Shown here: in pieces, positions 1 to 8,482 of the stretch
Position numbering within the stretch: position 1 is the stretch's first letter
How the letters are laid out: every line of letters begins with the position of its first letter
DNA from: Paenibacillus macerans
GTDB taxonomy: Bacteria > Bacillota > Bacilli > Paenibacillales > Paenibacillaceae
Direction: 5' to 3'
Assembly (NCBI RefSeq): GCF_900454495.1
Contig: NZ_UGSI01000002.1
Span: forward strand, 1,895,001 to 1,959,000
DNA: 64,000 nucleotides
Notes under the pieces: generated by a model
Databases searched by the model: none
Seen by the model: the letters and a program-made list of their open reading frames with translations, nothing else
What the model was told of the DNA's origin: nothing
Program-made: the position numbers and the translations under genes

Positions 1-117
1 TACGCCACGCTAAGCGAACAAACTCAAGAATCGGCCGTCATTACGATTTCCAGGCTGAAGGAAAGCCATGTCCACTACGGCTTCGTCATGTGGATTGCCA
101 TCGGAAACGCGCATTAG
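1..117 (+). CDS. C-terminal end of an unidentified gene (partial)
   Basis: The first frame is open from the window edge and stops at TAG 115-117, giving 38 residues that end in GFVMWIAIGNAH. The gene starts outside the window. I do not recognise the family from this tail. A GC-rich hairpin 27 bases downstream would suit the end of its transcript. It could also be a chance open frame, because only 38 codons are visible. Confidence 0.4.
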   Translation, partial: YATLSEQTQESAVITISRLKESHVHYGFVMWIAIGNAH

Positions 118-143
118 AGTGTAGGGCCGATAAGATCGTAGCA

Positions 144-169
144 AGGCCGCCGAGTTTATTCGGCGGCTT
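144..169 (+). terminator. Probable terminator hairpin
   Basis: GCCGCCGA at 146-153 pairs with TCGGCGGC at 160-167 around a six-base loop, with two more weak pairs below. The hairpin follows the partial gene ending at 117. The tract after it (TTGTT) is short, so termination may be weak. Confidence 0.4.
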
Positions 170-267
170 GTTGCCGTGCTTGCCGGGCGGGGAATTATTC
201 CCGTCTGTGCCATATTCGTAGTGGGACTGACGGCATGGGCTGCGTATAGCAGCGATGGGCCGTATCC

Positions 268-398
268 ATTGGAAGTATCCAATAAACTTCGCTCAAACCG
301 CCCATTTTGCACCTTGCCGAGTCTCATCTATTTGGATAGTATCCAATCAAGCGTCCAAATTTACGATTGAATTTCCATTTTAATTGGATATATCCAAT
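268..398. promoter_or_regulatory. Cluster of three ATTGGA-TATCCAAT palindromes
   Basis: Three near-identical inverted repeats lie at 268-283 (ATTGGAAGTATCCAAT), 331-347 (TTTGGATAGTATCCAAT) and 383-398 (ATTGGATATATCCAAT, a perfect palindrome). Their centres are about 63 and 52 bases apart, close to six and five turns of DNA. This looks like an operator cluster for a dimeric repressor or activator. The regulator and the target promoter are unknown; the nearest downstream transcript is the cheA operon. Confidence 0.5.
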
Positions 399-606
399 GA
401 GGTTTCGCCGGGGCTGTTTGTGGCTTCGCTGATCCGCCCTGAATCCGCCCTGAAGCTGACCTGAAGCTGTCACTGAAGTTCCTTAACACTGCCCCGAACT
501 GCGTCGGATTACCTAAGGCCTGGCCGTGATTCCGGCTCGAAAAACGGCTGCATATTCCGCCGGTCAATCGGGCTTTCTCACGGCTCAGATCGACCGTTTT
601 TTAGTA

Positions 607-636
607 TTTACACAATCTGCTCTGGCGTGTTAGTAT
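607..636 (+). promoter_or_regulatory. Vegetative promoter of the chemosensory operon
   Basis: TTTACA at 607-612 and TAGTAT at 631-636 are separated by 18 bases. Transcription would start near 643, just ahead of the riboswitch. The match to sigma-A boxes is moderate. Confidence 0.5.
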
Positions 637-658
637 GAAACCAACTAAAAAATAGCAA

Positions 659-752
659 AGACTAGAAGGGCAAACTTGCCGAAAGACAAGGACGCAAAGC
701 CACGGGCCTAAAGTACCAGCAACAGCTACGGCAGCCGGGTTTCTATAGTTGG
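659..752 (+). promoter_or_regulatory. Cyclic di-GMP-I (GEMM-I) riboswitch
   Basis: The segment has the class I c-di-GMP aptamer signature in order: a GGGCAAAC-type start at 668, a GAAA tetraloop helix (CTTGCC-GAAA-GACAAG), the junction GGACGCAAAGCC at 690-701, the GGGCCTAAAG segment, and the receptor side GGCAGCCGGGTTTC near 730-743. ACTAGAA at 661-667 can pair with TTCTATAGT near 741-749 to close P1. It sits in the leader of cheA and is followed by an intrinsic terminator at 794-834, so it probably controls transcription read-through. Whether ligand turns the operon on or off cannot be read from the sequence. Confidence 0.9.
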
Positions 753-762
753 ATAGGCGTCC

Positions 763-804
763 TCTCTTTCTTCGGGTTCTCTTTCTTCGGGTTCTCTTTC
801 TTCG
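763..804 (+). repeat. 15-base unit repeated 2.8 times in the riboswitch leader
   Basis: TCTCTTTCTTCGGGT occurs at 763-777 and 778-792, with the first 12 bases again at 793-804. Each copy carries CTCTTTCTTC, the left arm of the following terminator. All three copies can therefore compete for the same right arm at 818-827. Confidence 0.85.
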
Positions 805-834
805 CTAGAAGGTTCATGAAGAAGGAGTTTTTTT
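794..834 (+). terminator. Riboswitch expression-platform terminator
   Basis: CTCTTTCTTC (794-803) pairs with GAAGAAGGAG (818-827) in ten pairs including one G-U, with a 14-base loop, and seven T residues follow at 828-834. It lies between the c-di-GMP aptamer and the cheA start at 898, the expected place for a riboswitch-controlled terminator. Confidence 0.75.
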
Positions 835-897
835 ATGTCTGAAATTTGTCGAATAAACATCAATAATGTCGAATTATGTAAAACGGGGAGATAGTTT

Positions 898-3093
898 ATG
901 GCAGAACGAGAGAATAGCGATCCGTTATTAGAGGTCTATCTTCACGAGAATTCGCAACTGCTCGAGCAGTTGGAACAGATCATCCTGGAATGCGAAGAGC
1001 TTAACGCTTTTCCGTCCGCCGCCATCCACGACATTTTCCGTATTATGCACACGATCAAAGGCTCCTCCACGATGATGAATTTCGATAACATCGCGGCTTT
1101 GTCGCACATCATGGAAGATCTGTTTGCGTTTATCCGCGAACATCAGCCCCGCTTGGCCGATTGCACGGCGTTGTCCGAGCTGGTGCTGCAGGGCGGCGAT
1201 TTCATTAAGCTTGAGCTGTATAAGATCAGGCAGGGCGATTCTCCCGACGGGGACGCATCTTCGCTGAAAAGCAGCATTACCGGATATTTGGAAGAACTAA
1301 AAGCCGCACAGCATGCCGGGCCGGCAGTTTCCCCTCTTCAAGGCCCCGAAACCGGCAAACGTCAGGATGGTGAGGTCTCCCCCTCCGACGCTCATTTAAA
1401 AGCCGTTCTTTATTTTGATGACGATTACAACATGGAGAATGTTCGGGCATATCAAGTCGTTCACAGCCTGCAGGAAATGACCGAGCATTTCGCCTACTGG
1501 CCCGAGGACATTGCCGAAAATCCCGAAACAGCCTCGCTCATAAGAGAGCAGGGCTTCCAAATTCTGTTCCGGAACGGCGAATCCGCGGACACGGTAGCTG
1601 CTTACCTGTCGCAGGCGCCATCCTTAAAGCATTTGGAAATGATCAATTTGCCGGAACAAAGCCGGGCAGAGCCTGAGGCAGAGACGGCCGCCGCGGCAGA
1701 GACGCTTCAGCCGATACCCGAAGCGGAAGCGCGAACAGGAGAGTCTACGGCGGCACATTCTGCAGCGCACGCAGCAGCACTTTCTACGGACGCCGCACCT
1801 GCCTCCCCTTCCGAGCCGGGCGCCGCCGAACCCTCCCAGGTGCCGGGAGCGGCTGCCCGCACTTCGCAGCCGCCGGAGGCCAAAACGCAGGATATTGCCA
1901 GAGCTAATGCCTCGCAGCATTCCAGTTTCATCAGCGTGAATTTGGCCAAGCTCGACGAGTTGATGGACCTGGTCGGCGAGCTCGTCATCGCCGAATCGAT
2001 GGTCACGCAAAACCCGGAATTAGCCGGACTGGAGCTTGAACAGTTTCAGAAGGCCGCCCGGCATCTGCGGAAGATCACCGGCGAAATCCAAGACAAGGTG
2101 ATGTCGATCCGCATGGTGCCGCTGGTTAATACGTTCCAAAAAATGAACCGCATCGTACGGGATATGTGCAGAAAACAGGATAAATCAGTCCGCTTGGAAC
2201 TGCTTGGCGAGGATACGGAAGTGGACAAAAACATCATCGAGCACATCTCCGATCCGATCATGCACCTTGTACGGAACGCGATCGACCACGGCATCGAAAC
2301 GCCGGAGGAACGCCTGGCAGCGGGCAAGGAAGAATCCGCGACGTTGACCCTTGAAGCGAAAAACGTCGGCAACGAGGTGTTCATTATCGTGCGCGACGAC
2401 GGCAGGGGGCTGAACAAAGCGAAAATTTTACAGCGCGCCCGCGAGCGGCAAATGCTGTTCAAGGACGAATCGGAGATGAGCGACCGCGAGATTTACAACT
2501 TGATTTTTCTCCCCGGCTTCTCCACGAAAGAGGTCATTACCGAGTATAGCGGGCGCGGGGTCGGCATGGATGTCGTGATGCGCAATATCGAAAGCGTTGG
2601 CGGGAATGTGTCGGTGGACAGCGCGGCAGGCGAAGGAACGACGATTACGATCCGCATTCCGCTGACGCTGGCGATTATCGACGGCATGAACGTGAAGGTG
2701 GGGAAGGCGAGATATACGATCCCGACGACGGCGATCAAGGAATCGTTCCGCGCCGCCCCCGGCAGCGTGGTCACCGATCCCGACGGCAACGAAATGGTCA
2801 TGGTGCGCGGGCAGTGCTACGGAGTACTGCGCCTTTACGAACGCTATAAGGTCAAGACCGAGATTACCGCGATGGAAGACGGGATTTTGATCATGGTGGA
2901 GCAGGACGGCACGCCGTTTTGCGTTTTTGCCGACGAATTGCTCGGGCAGCAGCAGGTTGTGGTCAAGAGCTTGCCGGCGTATATCCGTAAAATCCGGAAC
3001 ATCGGGGGCTTGGCCGGCTGCACGATGCTCGGGGACGGAAGCATCAGCCTGATCCTCGATGTCGGGGGACTCGTCAAGGCATCGGCATCATAG
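898..3093 (+). CDS. cheA: Chemotaxis histidine kinase CheA
   Basis: Cytoplasmic kinase that autophosphorylates in response to receptors and passes phosphate to response regulators. At 731 residues it has the full order: an HPt domain with the phospho-accepting His51 in MHTIKGSS, a P2-like segment around 160-255, an Ala/Pro/Glu-rich linker to about 340, the dimerisation helices from about 345, the ATP-binding domain with HLVRNAIDHG near 455, DDGRGLN near 500 and GRGVGMDVV near 551, and a CheW-like C-terminal domain from about 588. GGGAG at 886-890 supports the ATG. It is the first gene after the c-di-GMP riboswitch. No cheY lies in this operon, so the main output regulator is either CheB or a protein encoded elsewhere. 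Confidence 0.97.
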   Translation: MAERENSDPLLEVYLHENSQLLEQLEQIILECEELNAFPSAAIHDIFRIMHTIKGSSTMMNFDNIAALSHIMEDLFAFIREHQPRLADCTALSELVLQGGDFIKLELYKIRQGDSPDGDASSLKSSITGYLEELKAAQHAGPAVSPLQGPETGKRQDGEVSPSDAHLKAVLYFDDDYNMENVRAYQVVHSLQEMTEHFAYWPEDIAENPETASLIREQGFQILFRNGESADTVAAYLSQAPSLKHLEMINLPEQSRAEPEAETAAAAETLQPIPEAEARTGESTAAHSAAHAAALSTDAAPASPSEPGAAEPSQVPGAAARTSQPPEAKTQDIARANASQHSSFISVNLAKLDELMDLVGELVIAESMVTQNPELAGLELEQFQKAARHLRKITGEIQDKVMSIRMVPLVNTFQKMNRIVRDMCRKQDKSVRLELLGEDTEVDKNIIEHISDPIMHLVRNAIDHGIETPEERLAAGKEESATLTLEAKNVGNEVFIIVRDDGRGLNKAKILQRARERQMLFKDESEMSDREIYNLIFLPGFSTKEVITEYSGRGVGMDVVMRNIESVGGNVSVDSAAGEGTTITIRIPLTLAIIDGMNVKVGKARYTIPTTAIKESFRAAPGSVVTDPDGNEMVMVRGQCYGVLRLYERYKVKTEITAMEDGILIMVEQDGTPFCVFADELLGQQQVVVKSLPAYIRKIRNIGGLAGCTMLGDGSISLILDVGGLVKASAS

Positions 3094-3119
3094 GACAACC
3101 AAGCAAAGGAGAGGGAGAC

Positions 3120-3614
3120 ATGGCGAATCAAGAGGCAAGCCTGCCGCTGGAGCAGGACGACGACACGCAGAAAGGAAAGTTCCTCACGTTTATGATCGGG
3201 AGCGATGTTTACGGCATCGAAATCAAATTCGTCACCGAAATCATCGGCATCCAGGCGATTACCGAGGTGCCGGAGTTGCCGGAGCATATCCGCGGCATCA
3301 TCAATTTGCGCGGCAAAATCATTCCGGTCATGGACGTGAGGCTGCGCTTCAAAAAGCCGTTCCGGGAGTATAACGACCGGACCTGCATCATCGTCGTGGA
3401 TATGAAGGACATTTCGATCGGGCTGATCGTCGACAGCGTCGCCGAGGTCGTCACGATTGCGGAAGAGGATATCGTTCCTCCGCCGGAGATCAAAAGCGGC
3501 AGCCAGCAAGGTTTTATCAAAGGGGTCGGAAAAGTCGGCGGCGAAGTCAAGCTGCTGCTGGACGGCGACAAGCTGCTTCATCATGATGAAGCGGAAAATT
3601 TAAGTCAACTGTAA
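3120..3614 (+). CDS. cheW: Chemotaxis coupling protein CheW
   Basis: Adaptor that links CheA to chemoreceptors at the membrane. The 164-residue protein is essentially one CheW domain beginning with KFLTFMIGSDVYGIEI and containing the typical IRGIINLRGKIIPVMD stretch around residues 58-74. A hydrophilic N-terminal extension of about 20 residues precedes it. The start has an AAAGGAGAGGGAG site. It lies 26 bases after cheA and 28 before the receptor gene, in one operon. Confidence 0.96.
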   Translation: MANQEASLPLEQDDDTQKGKFLTFMIGSDVYGIEIKFVTEIIGIQAITEVPELPEHIRGIINLRGKIIPVMDVRLRFKKPFREYNDRTCIIVVDMKDISIGLIVDSVAEVVTIAEEDIVPPPEIKSGSQQGFIKGVGKVGGEVKLLLDGDKLLHHDEAENLSQL

Positions 3615-3642
3615 ACGAAAACCGCAACGGGGGTTATGGAAA

Positions 3643-5472
3643 ATGATGAAGCTAACGATCAAAGCAAGATTAATCCTGTCCTTTAGTCTTTTGGTTCTCT
3701 CCCTGGTCGGCCTCGGAGTGTATTCGATCAATTCGTTAAACCAAGTGAATCAGCAGTCCACGGTCATCAGCGATACATGGCTCCCGGCGATGGATGCGGC
3801 CCATGTCATGAACACGGCCACTTCCGATTACCGGACCACCGAATTGCGGATTATTTTGGCGGAGAACGACCCGCAGGGATTGAAAGAGATGAAAGAGCGT
3901 TTAAATAATAAAGTCCAGGAATTGCAGCAGCTGATGACCGGTTACGAGGAGCAGACCCAAAACGACGAAGAGGCCGCCCGGCTGTATAACGTGTTTAAAC
4001 AGGAGTGGGCCGGTTATTTGCAGATCAGCGACCAAATCATCGGATTGGTCGATCAGCATAAAGAGGCCGAAGCGCTGGAGCTCATGAGCGGAACCTCCGA
4101 GAAGGAATTCGATCAGGCTTCAAACGCTTTGCTCGATTTGGTGAAATACAATCAAACGAATTCGCAAAAAGCGAGCGACGATGGCGATAAAGCTTACGCC
4201 GGCACGGTCGCCATCATGACTACGATCATTATCGTTATGACGCTGATCGCCATCGGCCTGGCTTTCCTGATCGTCCTCGGCATCACGAAGCCGATCCGCA
4301 AGCTGTCCGAGGCGGCCGATGAGCTGGCGCTGGGCAATGTAAACATCAACGTGGAGACGAAGAGCAAGGACGAGATCGGTCAATTGATGTTGTCGTTTGC
4401 CCGCATGATCGCCAGCATCCGCGAGCAGGCCCAGGCGGTGGAGATGGTGGCGAGCGGGGATCTGACCGTGCAGGTGAAGGTAAGGTCGGAAAACGATCTG
4501 ATGGGTAAAAAAATCCAGGAAATGATCGAACGCAACAACGAGATATTGACCAGCATCAATACGGCCGCGGACCAGGTGGCTTCCGGCTCGAAGCAGGTGT
4601 CCGATTCCAGCATCGCGCTGTCGCAAGGGGCCACCGAGCAAGCCAGCTCGGTCGAGGAACTGACCGCCTCGCTGGAGGAGATCTCCTCGCAGACGAAGCT
4701 GAACGCGCAAAACGCGAACGAAGCGAACAAGCTCGCGGCCGATTCGAAAAACAGCGCGCTCCAGGGCAACGAGCAGATGAAGGACATGCTGGCGGCGATG
4801 CGCGAAATCAACGACGCTTCCAGCAACATTTCGAAAATCATCAAAGTCATCGACGAAATTGCTTTCCAGACGAACATTTTGGCGCTCAACGCCGCCGTGG
4901 AAGCCGCCCGGGCCGGCCAGCACGGCAAAGGCTTCGCCGTCGTGGCGGAGGAGGTCCGCAACCTTGCGGCCCGCTCGGCGAATGCGGCCAAGGAAACGAC
5001 GGATATGATCGAAGGCTCGATCGACAAAGTGCAGGAAGGCACGAGAATCGCCGACCAGACGGCCGCAGCGCTGCAGTCGATCGTGGGCGACATCGAAAAG
5101 GTGGCCAACCTGGTTGGCGATATCGCGATGGCCTCGACGGAGCAGGCGGCCGCGATCACGCAAATCAACCAAGGCATCTCGCAGGTGTCCCAGGTCATCC
5201 AAACCAACTCGGCGACCTCGGAGGAAAGCGCCGCCGCCAGCGAGGAGCTGTCCAGCCAGGCGGCTCTCCTGAAGCAGCAGGTTGCGCAGTTTAAGCTGAA
5301 GCGCAGCGGATACGGAGGTTTTGCGGGATACAACGGCAGCCTCGAGGAATTGAATCCCGAAGTGCTTCGCGTCCTGGAAAACATGGGTCCAAAAGAGCGG
5401 AATCACGAGCCTTCCGGCGCTTCCGCGGTGCCCAAGATTCTCCTCAGCGACTCGGAATTCGGTAAATATTGA
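3643..5472 (+). CDS. Methyl-accepting chemotaxis protein
   Basis: Membrane receptor for the operon's kinase. The 609 residues show a membrane helix near 10-32, an extracytoplasmic four-helix-bundle-type sensor domain of about 150 residues, a second membrane helix near 185-212, a HAMP domain, and a long coiled-coil signalling domain. The highly conserved hairpin tip (EIAFQTNILALNAAVEAARA) lies near residues 405-425. There is no C-terminal NWETF-like tether for CheR. The ligand is unknown. It is the only receptor in the operon, so it may be dedicated to this pathway. ATG 3646 is an alternative start. Confidence 0.95.
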   Translation: MMKLTIKARLILSFSLLVLSLVGLGVYSINSLNQVNQQSTVISDTWLPAMDAAHVMNTATSDYRTTELRIILAENDPQGLKEMKERLNNKVQELQQLMTGYEEQTQNDEEAARLYNVFKQEWAGYLQISDQIIGLVDQHKEAEALELMSGTSEKEFDQASNALLDLVKYNQTNSQKASDDGDKAYAGTVAIMTTIIIVMTLIAIGLAFLIVLGITKPIRKLSEAADELALGNVNINVETKSKDEIGQLMLSFARMIASIREQAQAVEMVASGDLTVQVKVRSENDLMGKKIQEMIERNNEILTSINTAADQVASGSKQVSDSSIALSQGATEQASSVEELTASLEEISSQTKLNAQNANEANKLAADSKNSALQGNEQMKDMLAAMREINDASSNISKIIKVIDEIAFQTNILALNAAVEAARAGQHGKGFAVVAEEVRNLAARSANAAKETTDMIEGSIDKVQEGTRIADQTAAALQSIVGDIEKVANLVGDIAMASTEQAAAITQINQGISQVSQVIQTNSATSEESAAASEELSSQAALLKQQVAQFKLKRSGYGGFAGYNGSLEELNPEVLRVLENMGPKERNHEPSGASAVPKILLSDSEFGKY

Positions 5473-5475
5473 GGT

Positions 5476-6291
5476 ATGGTCCGCATTACGAACCAGGAGT
5501 TTCGGCAGCTGTCGGATTACATCCGGCTCCATTACGGGATTCATCTCAAGGAAGAGAAGCAGGCGCTGGTGATGGGCAGGCTGAACAACGTATTGATGAG
5601 CAAAAACTTCACCAGCTTTAAGGCCTATTTCGAATATATCGTCTCCGACCGAACCGGAGAGGCGGTCATGACGCTGGTGGACAAAATCACGACGAACCAC
5701 ACGTTTTTTATGCGGGAAAACGATCATTTTCAGTTTTTTCGCGACAAGGTGCTCCCTTACCTGGAAGCCACGGTGAAGGACAAGGACCTCCGCGTTTGGA
5801 GCGCGGGGTGCTCCTCGGGGGAGGAACCCTATACGCTGGCGATGCTGATGGATGAATATTTTGCCCGGAACAAGCCGCTGTGGGATTCGCAGGTGCTGGC
5901 GACCGATATTTCGCGGCAAATTTTGGACAAAGCGCAGAGAGGCGTTTACGCCAATGAAGATATCGCCGTTCTTCCTCCCGCCTGGCGAATGAAATATTTC
6001 ACCGGGGTGGATCAAATGCACAGCGTCGTATCCGATAAATTAAAAAAAGAGGTTATTTTCCGCAAATTCAATTTGATGGAACCGGCGTTTCCTTTTAAGC
6101 GGAAGTTTCACGTCATTTTTTGCCGGAACGTCATGATCTATTTCGATGCGCCTACCAAGCAGGCTTTGGTGGACAAGTTTTACAGGCATTTGGAGCCGGG
6201 CGGCTATTTGTTCATCGGCCATTCCGAATCGCTGCAGCGGGAAACGACGCCGTTCAAATACGTGATGCCCGCAGTTTATCGTAAAGAATAA
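5476..6291 (+). CDS. cheR: Chemoreceptor methyltransferase CheR
   Basis: Uses S-adenosylmethionine to methylate receptor glutamates during adaptation. The 271-residue length is normal. An N-terminal helical domain is followed by the SAM-binding motif WSAGCSSGEEPYTLAM near residues 107-122 and the conserved IFCRNVMIYFD near 212-222. The ATG comes 3 bases after the receptor stop with GAGG almost touching it, so translation is probably coupled to the receptor gene. The N-terminal sequence ITNQEFRQLSDYI fits the family start. Confidence 0.95.
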   Translation: MVRITNQEFRQLSDYIRLHYGIHLKEEKQALVMGRLNNVLMSKNFTSFKAYFEYIVSDRTGEAVMTLVDKITTNHTFFMRENDHFQFFRDKVLPYLEATVKDKDLRVWSAGCSSGEEPYTLAMLMDEYFARNKPLWDSQVLATDISRQILDKAQRGVYANEDIAVLPPAWRMKYFTGVDQMHSVVSDKLKKEVIFRKFNLMEPAFPFKRKFHVIFCRNVMIYFDAPTKQALVDKFYRHLEPGGYLFIGHSESLQRETTPFKYVMPAVYRKE

Positions 6292-6315
6292 GCTTTGTGA
6301 AAATGAGGAGATCGT

Positions 6316-7356
6316 ATGGGAGTACCCAGGAAATTGCGCGTGCTGATCGTTGATGACTCCATGATGTACCGGGAAGTGCTCTCCCTGGGGCTTTCATCGG
6401 ATCCGAATATCGAGATTGTCGGAAAAGCGGTTGATCCGTTCGACGCCCGCGACCAAATCGTCAGCCTTCGCCCGGACGTGATGATCTGCGACGTGGAAAT
6501 GCCGAAGATGAACGGGATCGAATTTATCCGCCGCCTGCTTCCGCAATACGCTTTGCCCGTCATCGTGGTGAGCACGATCAGCGACGCCGTGTTTGAGGCC
6601 ATGAACGCCGGGGCCGTCGATTTTGTCGGCAAGCCGGATCCACGGTCGCCCAGGAGCGTGGAGCTGTTTATCCGGGAATTGATTGAGAAGGTGAAGATCG
6701 CCGCCGTCACGAATGTTTCGCGGCCCGGGTTCCGACCCGCCGGAACCGGCAACATCCCGGAGCAGACGTTCAACTCCGACCGCATTATAGCCATCGGCGC
6801 ATCAACCGGGGGGACGGAGGCCATTTCGTATATTTTGAAACAGCTGCCTTCGGCGTTTCCGGGCATGGTGATCGTACAGCATATCCCGCCGTTGTTTTCC
6901 AAAATGTTTGCCGACCGCTTGAATCACAGCACGAAATTTACGGTCAAGGAGGCGGAAGCGGGGGATATCGTGGAACCGGGAAAAGTGCTGATCGCGCCCG
7001 GAGACCGGCATATGCGCCTTCGCAAGCTGGGCGGCCGGTTCAAGGTCGAATGCTTCGAAGGCGATAAGATCAACGGGCATTGTCCGGCGATTGACGTGCT
7101 GTTCGAATCGGCGGCCAAGGAATGCGGCTCCCGGGCAGTTGGCGTGATTCTGACCGGCATGGGATACGACGGCGCCAAAGGGCTGCTGTCCATGCGCCGT
7201 AAGGGCGCCCGCACGCTTGGGCAGGATGAGCCGTCGTCCGTTGTATACGGCATGCCTAAGGTTGCTTATGAGCTGGGCGCGGTCGATAAGCAGGTTTCGC
7301 TGGAGCGGATGGCGCGGGCGTTATGTTCGGCGGTGGTCGAGGCGGCGGACCAATAA
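6316..7356 (+). CDS. cheB: Protein-glutamate methylesterase CheB
   Basis: Removes methyl groups from, and deamidates, chemoreceptors after phosphorylation by CheA. The receiver domain covers residues 1-125 with acidic pair D13-D14 and phosphorylation site D59 (CDVEMP). The C-terminal esterase domain carries a complete catalytic triad: S163 in GASTGG, H189 in QHIPP and D285 in GMGYDGA. Length 346 is normal. TGAGGAG lies before the ATG. It is the last gene of the operon, followed by a strong terminator. Confidence 0.96.
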   Translation: MGVPRKLRVLIVDDSMMYREVLSLGLSSDPNIEIVGKAVDPFDARDQIVSLRPDVMICDVEMPKMNGIEFIRRLLPQYALPVIVVSTISDAVFEAMNAGAVDFVGKPDPRSPRSVELFIRELIEKVKIAAVTNVSRPGFRPAGTGNIPEQTFNSDRIIAIGASTGGTEAISYILKQLPSAFPGMVIVQHIPPLFSKMFADRLNHSTKFTVKEAEAGDIVEPGKVLIAPGDRHMRLRKLGGRFKVECFEGDKINGHCPAIDVLFESAAKECGSRAVGVILTGMGYDGAKGLLSMRRKGARTLGQDEPSSVVYGMPKVAYELGAVDKQVSLERMARALCSAVVEAADQ

Positions 7357-7410
7357 AGCGCAAAGGCGTGGCCGGGCGGCGTTTTGCCTACGCCGGACGC
7401 ATTAAGGCAG

Positions 7411-7447
7411 AGAGTTCCTCCCGGGTGACGGGAGGGCTCTTTTTTTT
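7411..7447 (+). terminator. Terminator of the chemosensory operon
   Basis: AGAG-TTCCTCCCG at 7411-7423 pairs with CGGGAGGGCTCT at 7429-7440 with one bulged T, followed by a run of seven more T residues. It lies 55 bases after the cheB stop. Confidence 0.9.
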
Positions 7448-7505
7448 GCTCCATGCCGGTTACCCGATCCCGTAGTATAATGGATGTATCATTTGGGGGA
7501 GGAAT

Positions 7506-8468
7506 TTGGAAGTGACTTTAATCAAGCAGCTCAAGAACCAGGATGAATTCGTCGGCTTCTATTTGCTCAAGGAGCTGGAAGTGAAGCAGACGAACGCCAA
7601 TCCGCCTAAGGACTATTTGGACATCGTATTATGCGACGCAACCGGGGAGATGCCGGCGAAATTTTGGGACGCTTCGCAGACGGACAAGGAGACGTTTTTT
7701 CCGATGGGGCTCGTGAAGGTACGCGGGGTTGTGCAAACCTACCGGGAAAAGCTGCAGGTCAAAATCATGCAAATCCGCCCGGCCAAAGCGGAGGATGGTG
7801 TGACGCTCACGGATTTTATCCGCTCCGCGCCGATTTCGCCGGACGATCTGATTTATACGATTCAATCGGTTATCGCGGACATCGACGACGACGAAATTCG
7901 CGAGATCGTCCGGTATTGCGTCGGCAAGGTGAAGGAGAAGCTGTCCCATTACCCGGCGGCGAAAACGCACCATCACGCCTATTTCGGCGGGCTTGCTTAC
8001 CATATGGTGCGGATGCTGGAAATCGGCGATTTTCTGTGCCGGCAGCGGCCGTTCCTGAACCGCGATCTGCTGAAGGCGGGCATTATACTCCACGACATCG
8101 CCAAGCCGGAGGAGATGGTCGCGCAGCTCGGCATCGTGTCCGAATACAGCGTGCAGGGCAAGCTGGTCGGGCATATCGCGATGGCCTCGAGCTGGATCAC
8201 CGAGGCGGCGATCCGTCTTGGCATCGATCCCGATTCGCCGAAGGTGCTGGGGCTGCAGCATTTGGTGCTCTCGCACCACAACCTGGGCGAATGGGGCAGC
8301 CCGGTGCAGCCGCAAATGGCGGAAGCGGTCGCGCTGCACCATATCGATGCGCTGGACGCCAAGCTGCAAATGGTGGAGGACGCGTTGAATACGACGCCGG
8401 AAACCGAGGAGTGGACGCCGTTCATCCGCGGTTTGGAGAACAAGGCGATCTACCGCTTGAAGTGGTGA
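7506..8468 (+). CDS. yhaM: 3'-5' exoribonuclease YhaM family
   Basis: Predicted to trim RNA from the 3' end. Residues 1-100 form an OB-fold nucleic-acid domain (LDIVLCDATGEMPAKFWD) and the rest is an HD-type metal domain with HHHAYFGGLAYH and ILHDIAKPEE; conserved histidines continue in LVLSHHNLGEWG. Length 320 fits YhaM. The site GGGGGAGG at 7495-7502 lies 3 bases from TTG 7506 and 9 from GTG 7512, so the GTG may be the true start. A TATAAT box lies at 7476-7481. Confidence 0.9.
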   Translation: MEVTLIKQLKNQDEFVGFYLLKELEVKQTNANPPKDYLDIVLCDATGEMPAKFWDASQTDKETFFPMGLVKVRGVVQTYREKLQVKIMQIRPAKAEDGVTLTDFIRSAPISPDDLIYTIQSVIADIDDDEIREIVRYCVGKVKEKLSHYPAAKTHHHAYFGGLAYHMVRMLEIGDFLCRQRPFLNRDLLKAGIILHDIAKPEEMVAQLGIVSEYSVQGKLVGHIAMASSWITEAAIRLGIDPDSPKVLGLQHLVLSHHNLGEWGSPVQPQMAEAVALHHIDALDAKLQMVEDALNTTPETEEWTPFIRGLENKAIYRLKW

Positions 8469-8482
8469 CGTCTAAGACCCTG

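Larger units (their letters stand above)
118..606. other. Gene-free region upstream of the chemosensory operon
   Basis: About 490 bases without a convincing gene. Open frames here have no ribosome binding site and no recognisable protein. The stretch holds a hairpin (144-169), three related palindromes (268-398), and a run of short CCTGAA-type direct repeats around 430-475. The last part leads into the promoter of the cheA operon. Confidence 0.6.

Noticed and set aside
176..370. A 64-codon frame overlapping the palindrome cluster
   Set aside because: It has no ribosome binding site, starts inside a hairpin region and its product is not recognisable.
4120..6021. A 633-codon open frame opposite the receptor and cheR genes
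   Set aside because: It is the antisense shadow of well-supported chemotaxis genes in GC-balanced DNA, and its arginine- and histidine-rich product is not protein-like.
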